This document shows, in pieces, positions 35,901 to 43,809 of a stretch of DNA of 64,000 nt. Source of the stretch: JAAXHB01 sp965221635 (lineage in GTDB: Bacteria; Actinomycetota; Acidimicrobiia; Acidimicrobiales; Aldehydirespiratoraceae); contig OZ244902.1 in NCBI GenBank assembly GCA_965221635.1, forward strand, positions 1,674,001 through 1,738,000, read 5' to 3'. Position 1 is the first letter of the stretch. Every line of letters begins with the position of its first letter. Below the pieces are notes generated by a model that saw only the letters and a program-made list of their open reading frames with translations, made no database searches and was not told where the DNA came from. Made by a program: the position numbers and the translations under genes.

Positions 35901-36083
35901 CGTGTGGTCGATGCTGCGAGAGCCGCGGCGCACGGCGTGGAGGAGCTGATGGCCCCTGAGTTTGCTCGTAACCGAGGCAGGTCCCCCACAACCACGAAGG
36001 CTCGAAGTCTTGCACGGAAGTGGCTTGCGGAGTCACCGGAGGGTAGGGCCGTGGACGAGGCGGTTGCCATCCTGTTGGGATAG
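32937..36083 (+). CDS. type IIG-like restriction-modification enzyme (nuclease + N6-adenine methylase)
   Basis: 1048 residues. The N-terminus has a PD-(D/E)XK-type motif: D74 in R-V-D-L-V-L, then F-I-E83-V-K85. A helical connector follows. The methyltransferase domain carries motif I D-P-A-C-G-S-G (380-386) and motif IV N-P-P-W (579-582). The last ~400 residues would hold the target-recognition domain. All functions are on one chain, so no separate R, M or S gene is required, and none is seen. Codon and base use are visibly more A/T-rich than in neighbouring genes, suggesting horizontal acquisition. PglX of BREX is an alternative, but no other BREX gene is present and PglX lacks the N-terminal nuclease. 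Specificity cannot be predicted. Confidence 0.82.
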   Translation: MTSALPPDPDDLTEDAEIFPRLAEQLLYRHGRSSEHEDNLKMAVRDFIVGTGLAEPYEIVAEGAPARLSRRRVDLVLSDVFIEVKSSLLTAERAWRLAPKHIKQIDDYIEASPDVSLGVLTDGRHWLLRSSATPPNPMTPPWMFQLTSADQGLELYRWLQSEVLANAYSKPVDLSTIGDELGLYSTIFGKCYPQIVALYEEHQHSENAKLKRDLWELLLVVALGEVTRTVYGEWVHTKGAKLDGLDDLFVRHTYLSIMIGLITQASYGVDIVGLAATNPEDLVRGREFREASGISGIIESDFFSWVAEVPKGTRVIAEFAARVARYDWKRAEPGLASVLYQSIIPSEERAKLGEYYTPSWLAEAIVDEVVTEPLSQRVLDPACGSGQFLVAAINRIGDASAEAGLSAPETLDLLQNNVMGIDLHPVAVHLAKTEWALAARPYVMNQSSTRIVPPVFLGDSLQLMTTNEALFSESRVVVPISVDPLRREMVFPRSLVDDSARFDESVATLTDSIQSGISISDALSKCDLVDSELDDMQHTVKVLHDLHSEGRDHIWSYFARNIVRPVAIAKQKTDVIVGNPPWINYNQTSALLRNGLRDLSVSHGIWDGGRYATHGDVAGLFFARCMSLYLEEGGECAMVLPHSALLSGHYKKWRSGRWASPQDSAQVDLSQRIPWDLEQLDPNDFFPVPSCVVFGRRTDHSQAASLPDERVIWLGTPGSGDMAKQREQHRLRTMFASPYADVARQGATIMPRCLFFVEVSERESVVDFVDRTRVHPYRSNQEKQPWRDLDIGKIFDRTVHNDHLYMVLLGESIAPFVLLDPRLAVLPALNYEIQLSEGTPGGVSYAAMRDAFMDRWDWASKYWEQNKGAHDKKNLVEQLDYMGKLSSQLTWFKNREKSSSVRVVYSKAGIPTAAVVTEPLYIIDHTLYWMPCEGMDEAYYLSGIINSPVLLELVRPLMPKGQFGPRDLHKHLWKLSIPKYDSSVRDHRRVVDAARAAAHGVEELMAPEFARNRGRSPTTTKARSLARKWLAESPEGRAVDEAVAILLG

Positions 36084-36137
36084 CTCACGCAGGCGGCGGG
36101 CGAGGGTCTGTGGGTTGGGGGTACGGTCGCGGCGCTG

Positions 36138-38642
36138 GTGAGTGAATCTGTTCAGTCCAATCACGGTCCGGGCGACGCTTCGGGGGCGTCCGCCGCTGCG
36201 TCGTCGGGTCGGTTGGCGTACATGCCCGCTCTGGACGGGCTGCGCGGCGTGTTCGTGGTGCTGGGACCGCTGCTCTACCATGCGCGGCCCGAGAGCATCC
36301 GCGGCGGGCCCGACATCCTCCCCGGCGGGATCTTGTCGCTTGACCTGTTCTTTGTGCTGTCGAGCTTTTTGATCACCTCGATCGCGCTGCGCGAGTGGGA
36401 CCAAACCGGACGGATCGACCTGGTGGCCTACGCCGGTCGGCGGGCACGGCGCCTGCTGCCGGCGCTGTTCACCGCGCTCATTGGCGTCACGGCGTACCTG
36501 GTGCTGGCCGGCGACCCGCAGATCGTGCCCCGCTGGACAGGCGCAATCGTCTCGGCGCTCACCTACAGCGCCAACTGGCACGAAATCGCCGCAGGGGTGT
36601 CGTACTTCGAACAGTTCGACAATCCGTCACCGCTCAAGCACGTGTGGTCGTTCGCCATCGAGGAGCAGTTCTACGTTTTCGCGCCCCTGTTCGTGATCGC
36701 CGGGCTTCGAGGCTTGCGAGGGCGGGGCCATCAGGTGCTGTTCGGGGTGGCGGTGGCCGGTGCGGTGGCCTCGGCGATGTGGATGGCCCGGCTGCACGTG
36801 CCCGGACAAGACCCGTCGAGGGTGTACTACGGCACCGACACACGAGCACAAGCCCTGTTCGTGGGAATCGCCCTGGCGTTGGCGGTGCGAATGTACGGCA
36901 CGCCGAAGGGCCCGACGGCGCAGAAGGTGCTGCGGTATGCCACCTATCCCGCCACGGCCGTGTTCGTTTGGATGATCGCCACGGTGTCGCACCAGGACGA
37001 CTGGATGTTCGAACGTGGAGGCTTCCTGCTCGTTGCTGTCACGTCGATGGTGATCATCTTCGGAATGGCCCAGCCGGCGGGCCGCCACAACCCGTTGCAA
37101 CAGTTCTTCGAGTGGCGTCCCGTGCGCTATTCGGGGCGAATCTCCTACGGGTTGTACCTGTATCACTGGCCCATCTACCTGCTGTTCACCGGCGAACGGG
37201 CGGGCGCGCTGTTCGGCCGCACCCGGCTCGACGGGTACGAACTGTTGGCGTTCCATCTCGTGCTGACGTTCGCGGTTGCCATCGCGAGCTTCCATCTGAT
37301 CGAACAGCCGGTGATGCAACGCCGCTGGCCTGTGATCAAACGTCCGGTTACGTTGGCGGTGGGCGCCTTCGTGGGCGCGGTGGCGGTGGTGATGATCCTG
37401 GCGGGCTTGTTGTTGGCCAACTCCACCAGACCGGTGCGGGTGGAGCAGATCCTCGTGCCGATGGCCGCGCCGGCCACGAATCAGTCACCCGCGCAAGCCG
37501 CCGGCAACGACACCGGGCCGGGTGGGTTCGGCGACAGCGCTTCTTCGCCCGACACGCAGTCTCAACTCACCGGCGAAGACGTGGCCGGGGGCGGAACCGG
37601 TGCGCAACCCCAAGACGGCTCACAGACATCCGACGGGTCAGGCCTTCAAGCGGGTGATGCCACCCCCGGCGACAACCAAGCCACGAGTCTCGACCCGGCA
37701 ACCGCTGCAGGTGATGTGTCCGGCGACGGTTCAGGTGATGCGCCTGGCGACGGTTCGAATGTGGCGGATGGCGGTTCCGCGGGTGGAGGTCAAGGCACCG
37801 CGGCCACCGGCGACGATCACCGCCCAGGCGGCAGCCAGGCCAGTGACGGCAACGAACTCGAAGGGTCGGGCACAGCCGACACCGGTGAGCCGGGTCAGCC
37901 ACCGGCCCGCACCGGACCTGTGCGGGTGCTCGTGGTGGGCGACTCTGTGTCTGCGCAGATCGGCTGGGCGTTGCATGATTGGAGCGTCGAGAACCCTGGT
38001 GAGATCATTGTGTACAACGAAAGCCACATTGGCTGTGGGGTGGTTCGCCATGGCTTGAAGTTCGTGCCCGGTGACGAGGGCGGCCCTGTGGGTGAGGTCT
38101 GCAGCAACTGGGCGGTGCCGGTGGACTTCACCGAAGTGGCCGACAGCGAGATCGTGTCCTGGCCGACCGCCCTGGAGGTGTTCGCACCCGACGCCGTGGT
38201 GGCGCACGTTTCGCCGTGGGACGCCACAGACCGGATAGTTCCAGGAGTGGTCGAGGAGTGGACCTCCGTCGGGGATCCCGCGTATGACGCCTACGCCTTG
38301 GCGGAGTACACCGCAGCCACCGAGATGCTCACCAGCACCGGCGCCACCCTGTACTGGCTGGAGGGCCCGGTGCTCAATCGCGAGCTGGTGGCCGAGGACC
38401 ACACCGAACGCATTGCGGACCTCAACAGGATCGCCCGTGAAGCAGCCATGTCCGCTCAACAGGAGGGCCACCGGGTGGTGATGGTGGACTTCCCGGCCTT
38501 CGTGGGCCCCATCGGCAGCGACCGTGAGCTAACCATCCGCAACGACGGCGTACACCTATCCGAACAAGGCCAACAAGAAGTAGCCCCATGGCTGGTGGAC
38601 CTCCTCACCGCAACAACCGCCCGCCAAGGCCCCATCCCCTAA
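36138..38642 (+). CDS. membrane acyltransferase (OafA/YrhL type) fused to SGNH domain
   Basis: 834 residues. N-terminal acyltransferase-3 domain (about 28-430) with ten or so transmembrane helices: P-A-L-D-G-L-R-G near residue 30, catalytic-site H48, F-F-V-L-S-S-F-L, R-R-A-R-R-L-L-P and W-S-F-A-I-E-E-Q-F-Y. A linker of ~150 residues rich in G, D, S, T and A follows. The C-terminal SGNH hydrolase-like domain has the nucleophile block V-V-G-D-S-V-S and the D-G-V-H-L-S block. Such fusions O-acetylate or O-acylate cell-surface polysaccharides, as in peptidoglycan O-acetylation. GTG start; TACGGT lies 10 nt upstream. Confidence 0.88.
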   Translation: MSESVQSNHGPGDASGASAAASSGRLAYMPALDGLRGVFVVLGPLLYHARPESIRGGPDILPGGILSLDLFFVLSSFLITSIALREWDQTGRIDLVAYAGRRARRLLPALFTALIGVTAYLVLAGDPQIVPRWTGAIVSALTYSANWHEIAAGVSYFEQFDNPSPLKHVWSFAIEEQFYVFAPLFVIAGLRGLRGRGHQVLFGVAVAGAVASAMWMARLHVPGQDPSRVYYGTDTRAQALFVGIALALAVRMYGTPKGPTAQKVLRYATYPATAVFVWMIATVSHQDDWMFERGGFLLVAVTSMVIIFGMAQPAGRHNPLQQFFEWRPVRYSGRISYGLYLYHWPIYLLFTGERAGALFGRTRLDGYELLAFHLVLTFAVAIASFHLIEQPVMQRRWPVIKRPVTLAVGAFVGAVAVVMILAGLLLANSTRPVRVEQILVPMAAPATNQSPAQAAGNDTGPGGFGDSASSPDTQSQLTGEDVAGGGTGAQPQDGSQTSDGSGLQAGDATPGDNQATSLDPATAAGDVSGDGSGDAPGDGSNVADGGSAGGGQGTAATGDDHRPGGSQASDGNELEGSGTADTGEPGQPPARTGPVRVLVVGDSVSAQIGWALHDWSVENPGEIIVYNESHIGCGVVRHGLKFVPGDEGGPVGEVCSNWAVPVDFTEVADSEIVSWPTALEVFAPDAVVAHVSPWDATDRIVPGVVEEWTSVGDPAYDAYALAEYTAATEMLTSTGATLYWLEGPVLNRELVAEDHTERIADLNRIAREAAMSAQQEGHRVVMVDFPAFVGPIGSDRELTIRNDGVHLSEQGQQEVAPWLVDLLTATTARQGPIP

Positions 38643-38820
38643 CCCCTGCGATCATCCCGAAATCGCCTGCCCAACCAACGCGGCGACGCACCTCTTGAAC
38701 AGCCCGCCGAGCAGCGCTACCGTGGCAAGGCGAACGGCACACGCGCTTCACGTCGCACACGACCGATGCCAGGGAACGGACTTCCACGAGGGACCGATAC
38801 GACAGGATCAACAGGGAACC

Positions 38821-38842
38821 AGGCCGGGCATGTCGCCGGCCT
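38821..38842 (+). promoter_or_regulatory. hairpin just upstream of the lipoprotein ribosome site
   Basis: AGGCCGG / CCGGCCT stem (7 bp) with an 8-nt loop, ending 7 nt before the purine-rich ribosome site GAGAGAGG at 38850-38857. It could modulate translation of the large lipoprotein, or be the 3' terminator of an unseen transcript. Confidence 0.4.
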
Positions 38843-38862
38843 AGCCGGAGAGAGAGGCTGTG

Positions 38863-41688
38863 ATGATCAGAGACCGAAGAGGGACTTTGGGATGCATGGC
38901 GGTCGCGCTGGCTGCCGGCCTGGTGATCCTCCTGGCGGCGTGTGGCGAAGGCGAATCGGTACTGGAGGCAGGCGGCACAACGGATCCAAGCGCAACCACG
39001 TCGTCAAGCCCAGGTGAGCCTCCCACTACCGGCAACGACCTGACAGCGACGGCTGTGCCAGAGGAGAGCGAGCCACAAGAGTCAGCGCTTGACGCGCAGG
39101 TCGAACCATCGGAAGGCCAAGCCGAGTCCGACACCAATCCCGAAACGGAGACCGACCCTGGGCCCTCCGACGATGGCGGCACGAGCACCGACATACCCGC
39201 CACCTCAACGACGCTCCCAAACCCGAGCGAAGGTGATCAAGACGAGGAGCCACCCCCTCCCACAGACGAATCGACCAGCTTGCCACCCCCTGAAGAACCC
39301 GATCAGCCAGATGCGGTTACTGCCCAGTTGCGCCAGCAGGCCATCGAAGACTTATCGGAGGCCGTTCCATGGATCACAAACCCGCCGGACGATCTCAACG
39401 TGCAAGCCGCTGACGCGTTGGTGGAGCTGTGGGCCAAGGATCGCGAGCTCGCCAGCAGACTCACCGAGTATCCATGGCTGGGCGAGCCCCTAACCTTTGA
39501 GAACGCAGGGATCATCCGCCGGCTAATCGGACTCGCCTTGGAACATCCCGAGTTTGCAGTGCAGTTCCTAGATCTGCCCTGGGTTTCCGACACGTTGGCA
39601 CCGGACGAAATAGACCAAGACAACATCAGGTTCGGCGTGCTGTCAACTTTCGTGAGTCTGCAACTGGAGATTCCATCAGTGGGAGAGTTCCTGCTCTCAC
39701 AGCCACTGTTCGCATCCCGAGTTGGAGACCCTGAGTACCAGCTCTTGTCGGCCCTCCTCGAGATTGGACTGGGGGATCCCGCATCCGCGCAAGCACTTGC
39801 CGAGGCGGACTGGGTGCTGGATGGCCTAACGGAACGAGAGATATTCAGGCTCGGCCAACAGGTCCCTGTTGAACAAGACACACCTGACGAAATCTTCCAG
39901 CATTACGTCGACCTCCTCGGCCCTGAGGTTGGGGAATTCATATATGAACTCCCCAATTTTGTCCAGAACCTACCGGAAGATCTCGGCCGATACATCCATG
40001 AACGAATAGCCGATCTTGCACTCGGTAGTCCTGAACTGATGCAGGAAACGATGTCTCGAGAATGGTTCATTGATGGTCTGACCTCAGAAGAAGCGGTACT
40101 AACGGTACTCTTGACCGATGTCTGGTTCAATGACAAGAGGCTGTACGACGATCTTCTAACGAAATATCGCACGGAAAGGACTCAGATATCGTTGCCACTT
40201 GCCGGCTCTGTCACAGTATGGATGGTGCTGCCAAACGAATTCGTCCCCGAGAACGATGTGGTCGCTATTGCTGCGGAGTCTGCGCGCCTGACCGAGAGTT
40301 TCATGAAGGAACCGTTCCCAACCAATGACATGATATTGCTTGTCGCCGATGACTTGGAATACTACGTGCCTTCATCTCGTTTTGGTGATTTCGTGGTCCT
40401 CTCGATTTTTCAGCGAGAGGTCTACGGTATCACTGATGCGATTGTTCGTTACTACCAACACCACGGGTTTGAGCAACGATGGCTCAGCACAGGATTCTGG
40501 GAGTTTCTCAGGTCCTATGTCAGCCTTTGGGGTGATCGGGACAGCATCAACCGCTATGAGGCGGAGCTTTCGGACTCCGTTGGGCTTGAGTGTTCATCTG
40601 AAGGCATCGCCAACGTCCTCCACGATGTCTATATCTTGCAGAATAGGCCCGAAAGTGGCCTCAGGTATGCAGATTGCACGGAATTGATGGGGGCACATCT
40701 GTTGGTGAAGATCTTCCAAACGATCGGTGAGGAGTCCATGTCGAACGCGATGCGGGACTTGAACCGGTTGGCATTTGGCCATGGAACCCCTGGGGTAGTA
40801 TTGCGTCCATCGGAGGAGGAGATCTATGGTGTTTTCTTGGACAACACACCATCATCCCAGAAGGATGACTTAACCAGCTTGTACAGAGAACTGCATGGTG
40901 GAGACTTTGCCTTCGAGAGCTCTAGCCGCGAGGACTCTCATGCCGATGATGCAACAGGGGCAACAACGATTGAGGTGGGAGCGTCTGTGACAGGGACGTT
41001 GGATTACATTCGCGATTTTGACTATTTCCGCTTTCAGGCAAACGCAGGACAGAAGTACCGCATCGAGGTAAGACACTCTGACATGCACCCTAACTGGGTC
41101 ACCATGTTCGGGCCGGATGGCGAAACCCTAGATCATGAGAATGTCCACTCCAGAAGCGCTGGCTCATCCGGGCCCGAAGTGTTCTGGCTAGCTTCCACAA
41201 ATGACTACTACTATGTCGTGGTCGAGAATTGGAAGGGCCTGTCGGGGGAGTACACACTGCAAATTTCCGAGTTGGAGGATCAGCCGGATGATCACGGTGA
41301 CACCCCGGCAACTGCGACTGATACGACGTGGGGTAAGGAAGTCCTAGGAGAGATAGATGGAGGCTTCGATCTCGACCACTTTCGGTTCAGTGTTGCGAAG
41401 GATCAACATATTCGGATTTGGGTAGACGGCGAGTCAATGAATCTGCTTGAGTTCCAACTGTTGCGACTTGATGGTTCGCCTCCTACGGAGATGTCAGAAG
41501 AGCAGATGCTGCGTATTATGGAGACGGGCGACATTCCTCTGGCGACGTTGTATCTGACTGACTTGCGTGTCCACAATTACGTGGTGTTTGGCTGGATTGC
41601 TCCTGAAGCGGGCGACTACGTCTTCGCGGTGTCAAGCAGCGAGAGTGGTGCAGGCGAGTACACCGTGTTCATGGAGATCGTCGAGTGA
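38863..41688 (+). CDS. large secreted lipoprotein with helical repeats, decayed peptidase-like core and two PPC domains
   Basis: 941 residues. A lipoprotein signal peptide ends in L-L-A-A-C (C27), followed by ~115 residues of P/E/T/S-rich linker. Bases about 39355-40140 encode seven helical repeats of roughly 35-45 residues built around (P/D/E)-W-(V/L/I/F) and D-G-L-T-x-x-E. A middle domain contains R-W-L-S-T-G-F-W-E-F (E547), like the second metal-ligand helix of MA-clan peptidases, but no HExxH precedes it. The last ~240 residues are two beta-sandwich PPC domains (D-F-D-Y-F-R-F and D-L-D-H-F-R-F). It would sit on the outer face of the membrane. A role in binding or proteolysis is speculation. 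Base composition is less G+C-rich than its neighbours. Confidence 0.75.
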   Translation: MIRDRRGTLGCMAVALAAGLVILLAACGEGESVLEAGGTTDPSATTSSSPGEPPTTGNDLTATAVPEESEPQESALDAQVEPSEGQAESDTNPETETDPGPSDDGGTSTDIPATSTTLPNPSEGDQDEEPPPPTDESTSLPPPEEPDQPDAVTAQLRQQAIEDLSEAVPWITNPPDDLNVQAADALVELWAKDRELASRLTEYPWLGEPLTFENAGIIRRLIGLALEHPEFAVQFLDLPWVSDTLAPDEIDQDNIRFGVLSTFVSLQLEIPSVGEFLLSQPLFASRVGDPEYQLLSALLEIGLGDPASAQALAEADWVLDGLTEREIFRLGQQVPVEQDTPDEIFQHYVDLLGPEVGEFIYELPNFVQNLPEDLGRYIHERIADLALGSPELMQETMSREWFIDGLTSEEAVLTVLLTDVWFNDKRLYDDLLTKYRTERTQISLPLAGSVTVWMVLPNEFVPENDVVAIAAESARLTESFMKEPFPTNDMILLVADDLEYYVPSSRFGDFVVLSIFQREVYGITDAIVRYYQHHGFEQRWLSTGFWEFLRSYVSLWGDRDSINRYEAELSDSVGLECSSEGIANVLHDVYILQNRPESGLRYADCTELMGAHLLVKIFQTIGEESMSNAMRDLNRLAFGHGTPGVVLRPSEEEIYGVFLDNTPSSQKDDLTSLYRELHGGDFAFESSSREDSHADDATGATTIEVGASVTGTLDYIRDFDYFRFQANAGQKYRIEVRHSDMHPNWVTMFGPDGETLDHENVHSRSAGSSGPEVFWLASTNDYYYVVVENWKGLSGEYTLQISELEDQPDDHGDTPATATDTTWGKEVLGEIDGGFDLDHFRFSVAKDQHIRIWVDGESMNLLEFQLLRLDGSPPTEMSEEQMLRIMETGDIPLATLYLTDLRVHNYVVFGWIAPEAGDYVFAVSSSESGAGEYTVFMEIVE

Positions 41689-41843
41689 CCCGTCCCTCCA
41701 ACGATGGCACGCTGTGACAGGCGTCCAATGGGGACGGCGGGGTGGACGGATCTCCCGAAGAAGCCGCGCTCCGCTTCAACAGCCACCCGGGTCCCTCGAC
41801 GGTCCAGGCGTTGTGCGGGTTGGGGTTGGGAGGGGTGGTGGGC
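41689..41843 (+). other. upstream ilv regulatory region without a gene
   Basis: 155 bp between the lipoprotein stop and the ilv promoter. It is rich in G/T near its end (GGGTTGGGGTTGGGAGG). No frame with coding character is seen; it probably holds the -35 region of the ilv promoter. Confidence 0.5.
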
Positions 41844-41849
41844 CATACT
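41844..41849 (+). promoter_or_regulatory. -10 element of the ilvBNC promoter
   Basis: CATACT, 6 nt before the GTG that opens the leader peptide at 41856. TTGGGG at 41820-41825 with an 18-bp spacer is a possible -35. Confidence 0.5.
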
Positions 41850-41855
41850 GTTGTT

Positions 41856-41906
41856 GTGAGTTGCTCGGCTTGCTCGGACGAGCCCGTAGTGGTAGGGGTG
41901 CCATAG
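41856..41906 (+). CDS. ilv leader peptide, valine-rich
   Basis: GTG start, 16 codons, TAG stop: M-S-C-S-A-C-S-D-E-P-V-V-V-G-V-P. Three consecutive valine codons (GTA GTG GTA) and a fourth after one glycine sit just before the stop. In-frame GTG codons at 41835 and 41838 would extend it and add another V-V-V run. It is followed at once by a hairpin and an intrinsic terminator, the arrangement of branched-chain amino-acid attenuators such as that of Corynebacterium ilvBNC. Ribosome stalling at valine codons when Val-tRNA is scarce would favour read-through into ilvB. Confidence 0.72.
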   Translation: MSCSACSDEPVVVGVP

Positions 41907-41934
41907 CGCACGGCGGCTCCTGCTGTTCGTGCGC
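41906..41934 (+). promoter_or_regulatory. ilv leader hairpin preceding the attenuator
   Basis: GCGCACG (41906-41912) pairs with CGTGCGC (41928-41934), a 7-bp stem whose left arm starts at the last base of the leader-peptide stop codon. A ribosome ending the leader peptide would cover that arm, so this is the natural switch element. Confidence 0.55.
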
Positions 41935-41958
41935 CGACCTCCTGCGGGAGGTCGTTTT
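41935..41958 (+). terminator. intrinsic terminator (attenuator) of ilvBNC
   Basis: CGACCTCC / GGAGGTCG perfect 8-bp stem, TGCG loop, directly followed by TTTT. It lies 120 bp before ilvB. It is one of the few hairpins in this window with a T-tract. Confidence 0.75.
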
Positions 41959-42078
41959 CGCGCAAGGGCAGCGTTTCGCCGCCGCTGGCGAGCGCCCGTC
42001 ACCCACCCACTCGGCCATCGGAGCCATGCGAGCCCACGCAGTCCAATCCCCGTCACCCGAACACCGGAGATGCCCATC

Positions 42079-43809
42079 ATGGAGATGAACGGCGGTCAAG
42101 CATTGGTCAAGGCCCTCGAACATGAGGGCGTGGAAGCGGTATTCGGCCTGCCCGGAGGAGCGATCCTGCCGGTGTACGACCCGATCATCATGTCGCCCAT
42201 CCGCCACATCCTGGTGCGCCACGAACAAGGCGCGGGTCACATGGCCGAGGGGTACGCGCACGCCACGGGTCGCCCCGGGGTGCTGATGATCACCTCGGGC
42301 CCGGGCGCCACCAACGCCGTGACCCCGCTGTGTGACGCGTACATGGACTCGGTGCCCATCGTGTGCATCACCGGGCAGGTGCCCTACGCAGCGATCGGCA
42401 CCGACGCCTTCCAGGAATGTGACACCACCGGCATCACCATGGCGGTAACCAAGCACAACTTCCTGGTGACCGAGGCCCAGGACATTCCCCGCATCGTTCA
42501 CGAGGCGTTCCACATCGCCACCACCGGCAGGCCCGGCCCGGTGCTGGTGGACGTTCCCAAGGACATTGTCGACCCGGTGAATCCCCGCTCGGCGATGACC
42601 TGGTACGAACCCACCGACGAGATGATGGACCTCCCCGGATACCGACCGGCCACCACCGGCGACCCCGAACTGATCGAAGAGGCCGCCCGGTTGATCTGCG
42701 CGGCGCAGCGACCGGTTCTCTACGTGGGCGGCGGGATGCTCAAGTCTCGCGCCAGTGCCGAGCTTGCCGAGTTGGCCGAGTTTCTGCAGGTTCCGGTGGT
42801 GACCACGCTCATGGCCAGGGGCGCGTTCCCCGACAGTCACGAGTTGTGCCTGGGAATGCCCGGCATGCACGGCAACTACGCCGCGGTCACCGCCATGCAA
42901 CGCTCGGATCTGTTGGTCGCGCTCGGCGCACGTTTCGATGACCGTGTCACCGGTCGCCTCGACGGTTTCGCACCCGAAGCCAAGGTGATCCACGTGGACA
43001 TAGACGCCGCCGAGCTCAACAAGGTGCGCCCGGCCGATGTGGCGATCCGGGGCGACTGCCGCCTGGTAACCGCCGAACTGGTGAAGCGGCTGAAAGCCAA
43101 GGGCCCGGACGCGCAACCCGACCGTGGCGCCTGGCGCTCGCAGATCAGCGGCTGGCAGGAGCGTTACCCGCTCACCTACCAGCAATCCGAACAGGATGAC
43201 CTGCTCAAACCGCAGTACGTGCTGGAAGTGCTGCGTGACTCCACCCCCGATGACACGATCGTCACCTCCGGCGTGGGCCAACATCAGATGTGGGCCAGCC
43301 AGTACTGGAAGTTCGACCATCCCAACACCTGGATCAACTCCGGCGGACTCGGCACCATGGGGTTCTCGATCCCGGCCGCCATCGGCGCCAAGGTCGGCAT
43401 GCCCGACCGAATGGTGTGGGCGGTGGACGGTGACGGCTGCTTCCAGATGACCGCCCAGGAACTGGTGACGGCCTCCACCGAGCGCATTCCGATCAAGGTG
43501 GCCTTGTTCAACAACGCCTACCTGGGCATGGTGCGCCAATGGCAGGAAATGTTCTACGGGGAGCGCTACAGCGAGGTGTACCTCAGCTACGAGATCCCCG
43601 ACTACGTGAAATGGGCCGAGGCCATGGGTTGCGTGGCCTTGCGGGTGGAAGCCCCAGAGGAGGTTGCCCCCGCGATCGCCAAGGCCAACGAGATCGACGA
43701 CCGGCCCGTGGTGCTGGAGTTCCGCAGCTCCTCAGCGGAGAACGTGTACCCCATGGTTCCCGCGGGCCAAACCAACTCCGACATCGTGGTCGACCCCTCC
43801 CAGCGATGA
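42079..43809 (+). CDS. ilvB: acetolactate synthase large subunit
   Basis: 576 residues. ThDP-enzyme motifs: catalytic glutamate in V-R-H-E-Q-G-A-G-H-M-A-E-G, F-G-L-P-G-G-A-I-L-P, S-G-P-G-A-T-N, and the ThDP-Mg motif G-D-G-C ... N-N. It condenses pyruvate (or pyruvate plus 2-oxobutyrate) in valine, leucine and isoleucine synthesis and uses FAD structurally. ATG 42079 is chosen because GGAG lies 9 nt upstream; ATG 42070 and 42085 are alternatives and the frame is open further back. Expression is probably controlled by the leader-peptide attenuator upstream. The stop overlaps the ilvN start (ATGA). Confidence 0.95.
   Translation: MEMNGGQALVKALEHEGVEAVFGLPGGAILPVYDPIIMSPIRHILVRHEQGAGHMAEGYAHATGRPGVLMITSGPGATNAVTPLCDAYMDSVPIVCITGQVPYAAIGTDAFQECDTTGITMAVTKHNFLVTEAQDIPRIVHEAFHIATTGRPGPVLVDVPKDIVDPVNPRSAMTWYEPTDEMMDLPGYRPATTGDPELIEEAARLICAAQRPVLYVGGGMLKSRASAELAELAEFLQVPVVTTLMARGAFPDSHELCLGMPGMHGNYAAVTAMQRSDLLVALGARFDDRVTGRLDGFAPEAKVIHVDIDAAELNKVRPADVAIRGDCRLVTAELVKRLKAKGPDAQPDRGAWRSQISGWQERYPLTYQQSEQDDLLKPQYVLEVLRDSTPDDTIVTSGVGQHQMWASQYWKFDHPNTWINSGGLGTMGFSIPAAIGAKVGMPDRMVWAVDGDGCFQMTAQELVTASTERIPIKVALFNNAYLGMVRQWQEMFYGERYSEVYLSYEIPDYVKWAEAMGCVALRVEAPEEVAPAIAKANEIDDRPVVLEFRSSSAENVYPMVPAGQTNSDIVVDPSQR

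Noticed and set aside
32937..36083. BREX-type PglX methylase
   Set aside because: An N-terminal D ... E-V-K nuclease motif is present and no brxA/B/C/L or pglZ gene is in the window.
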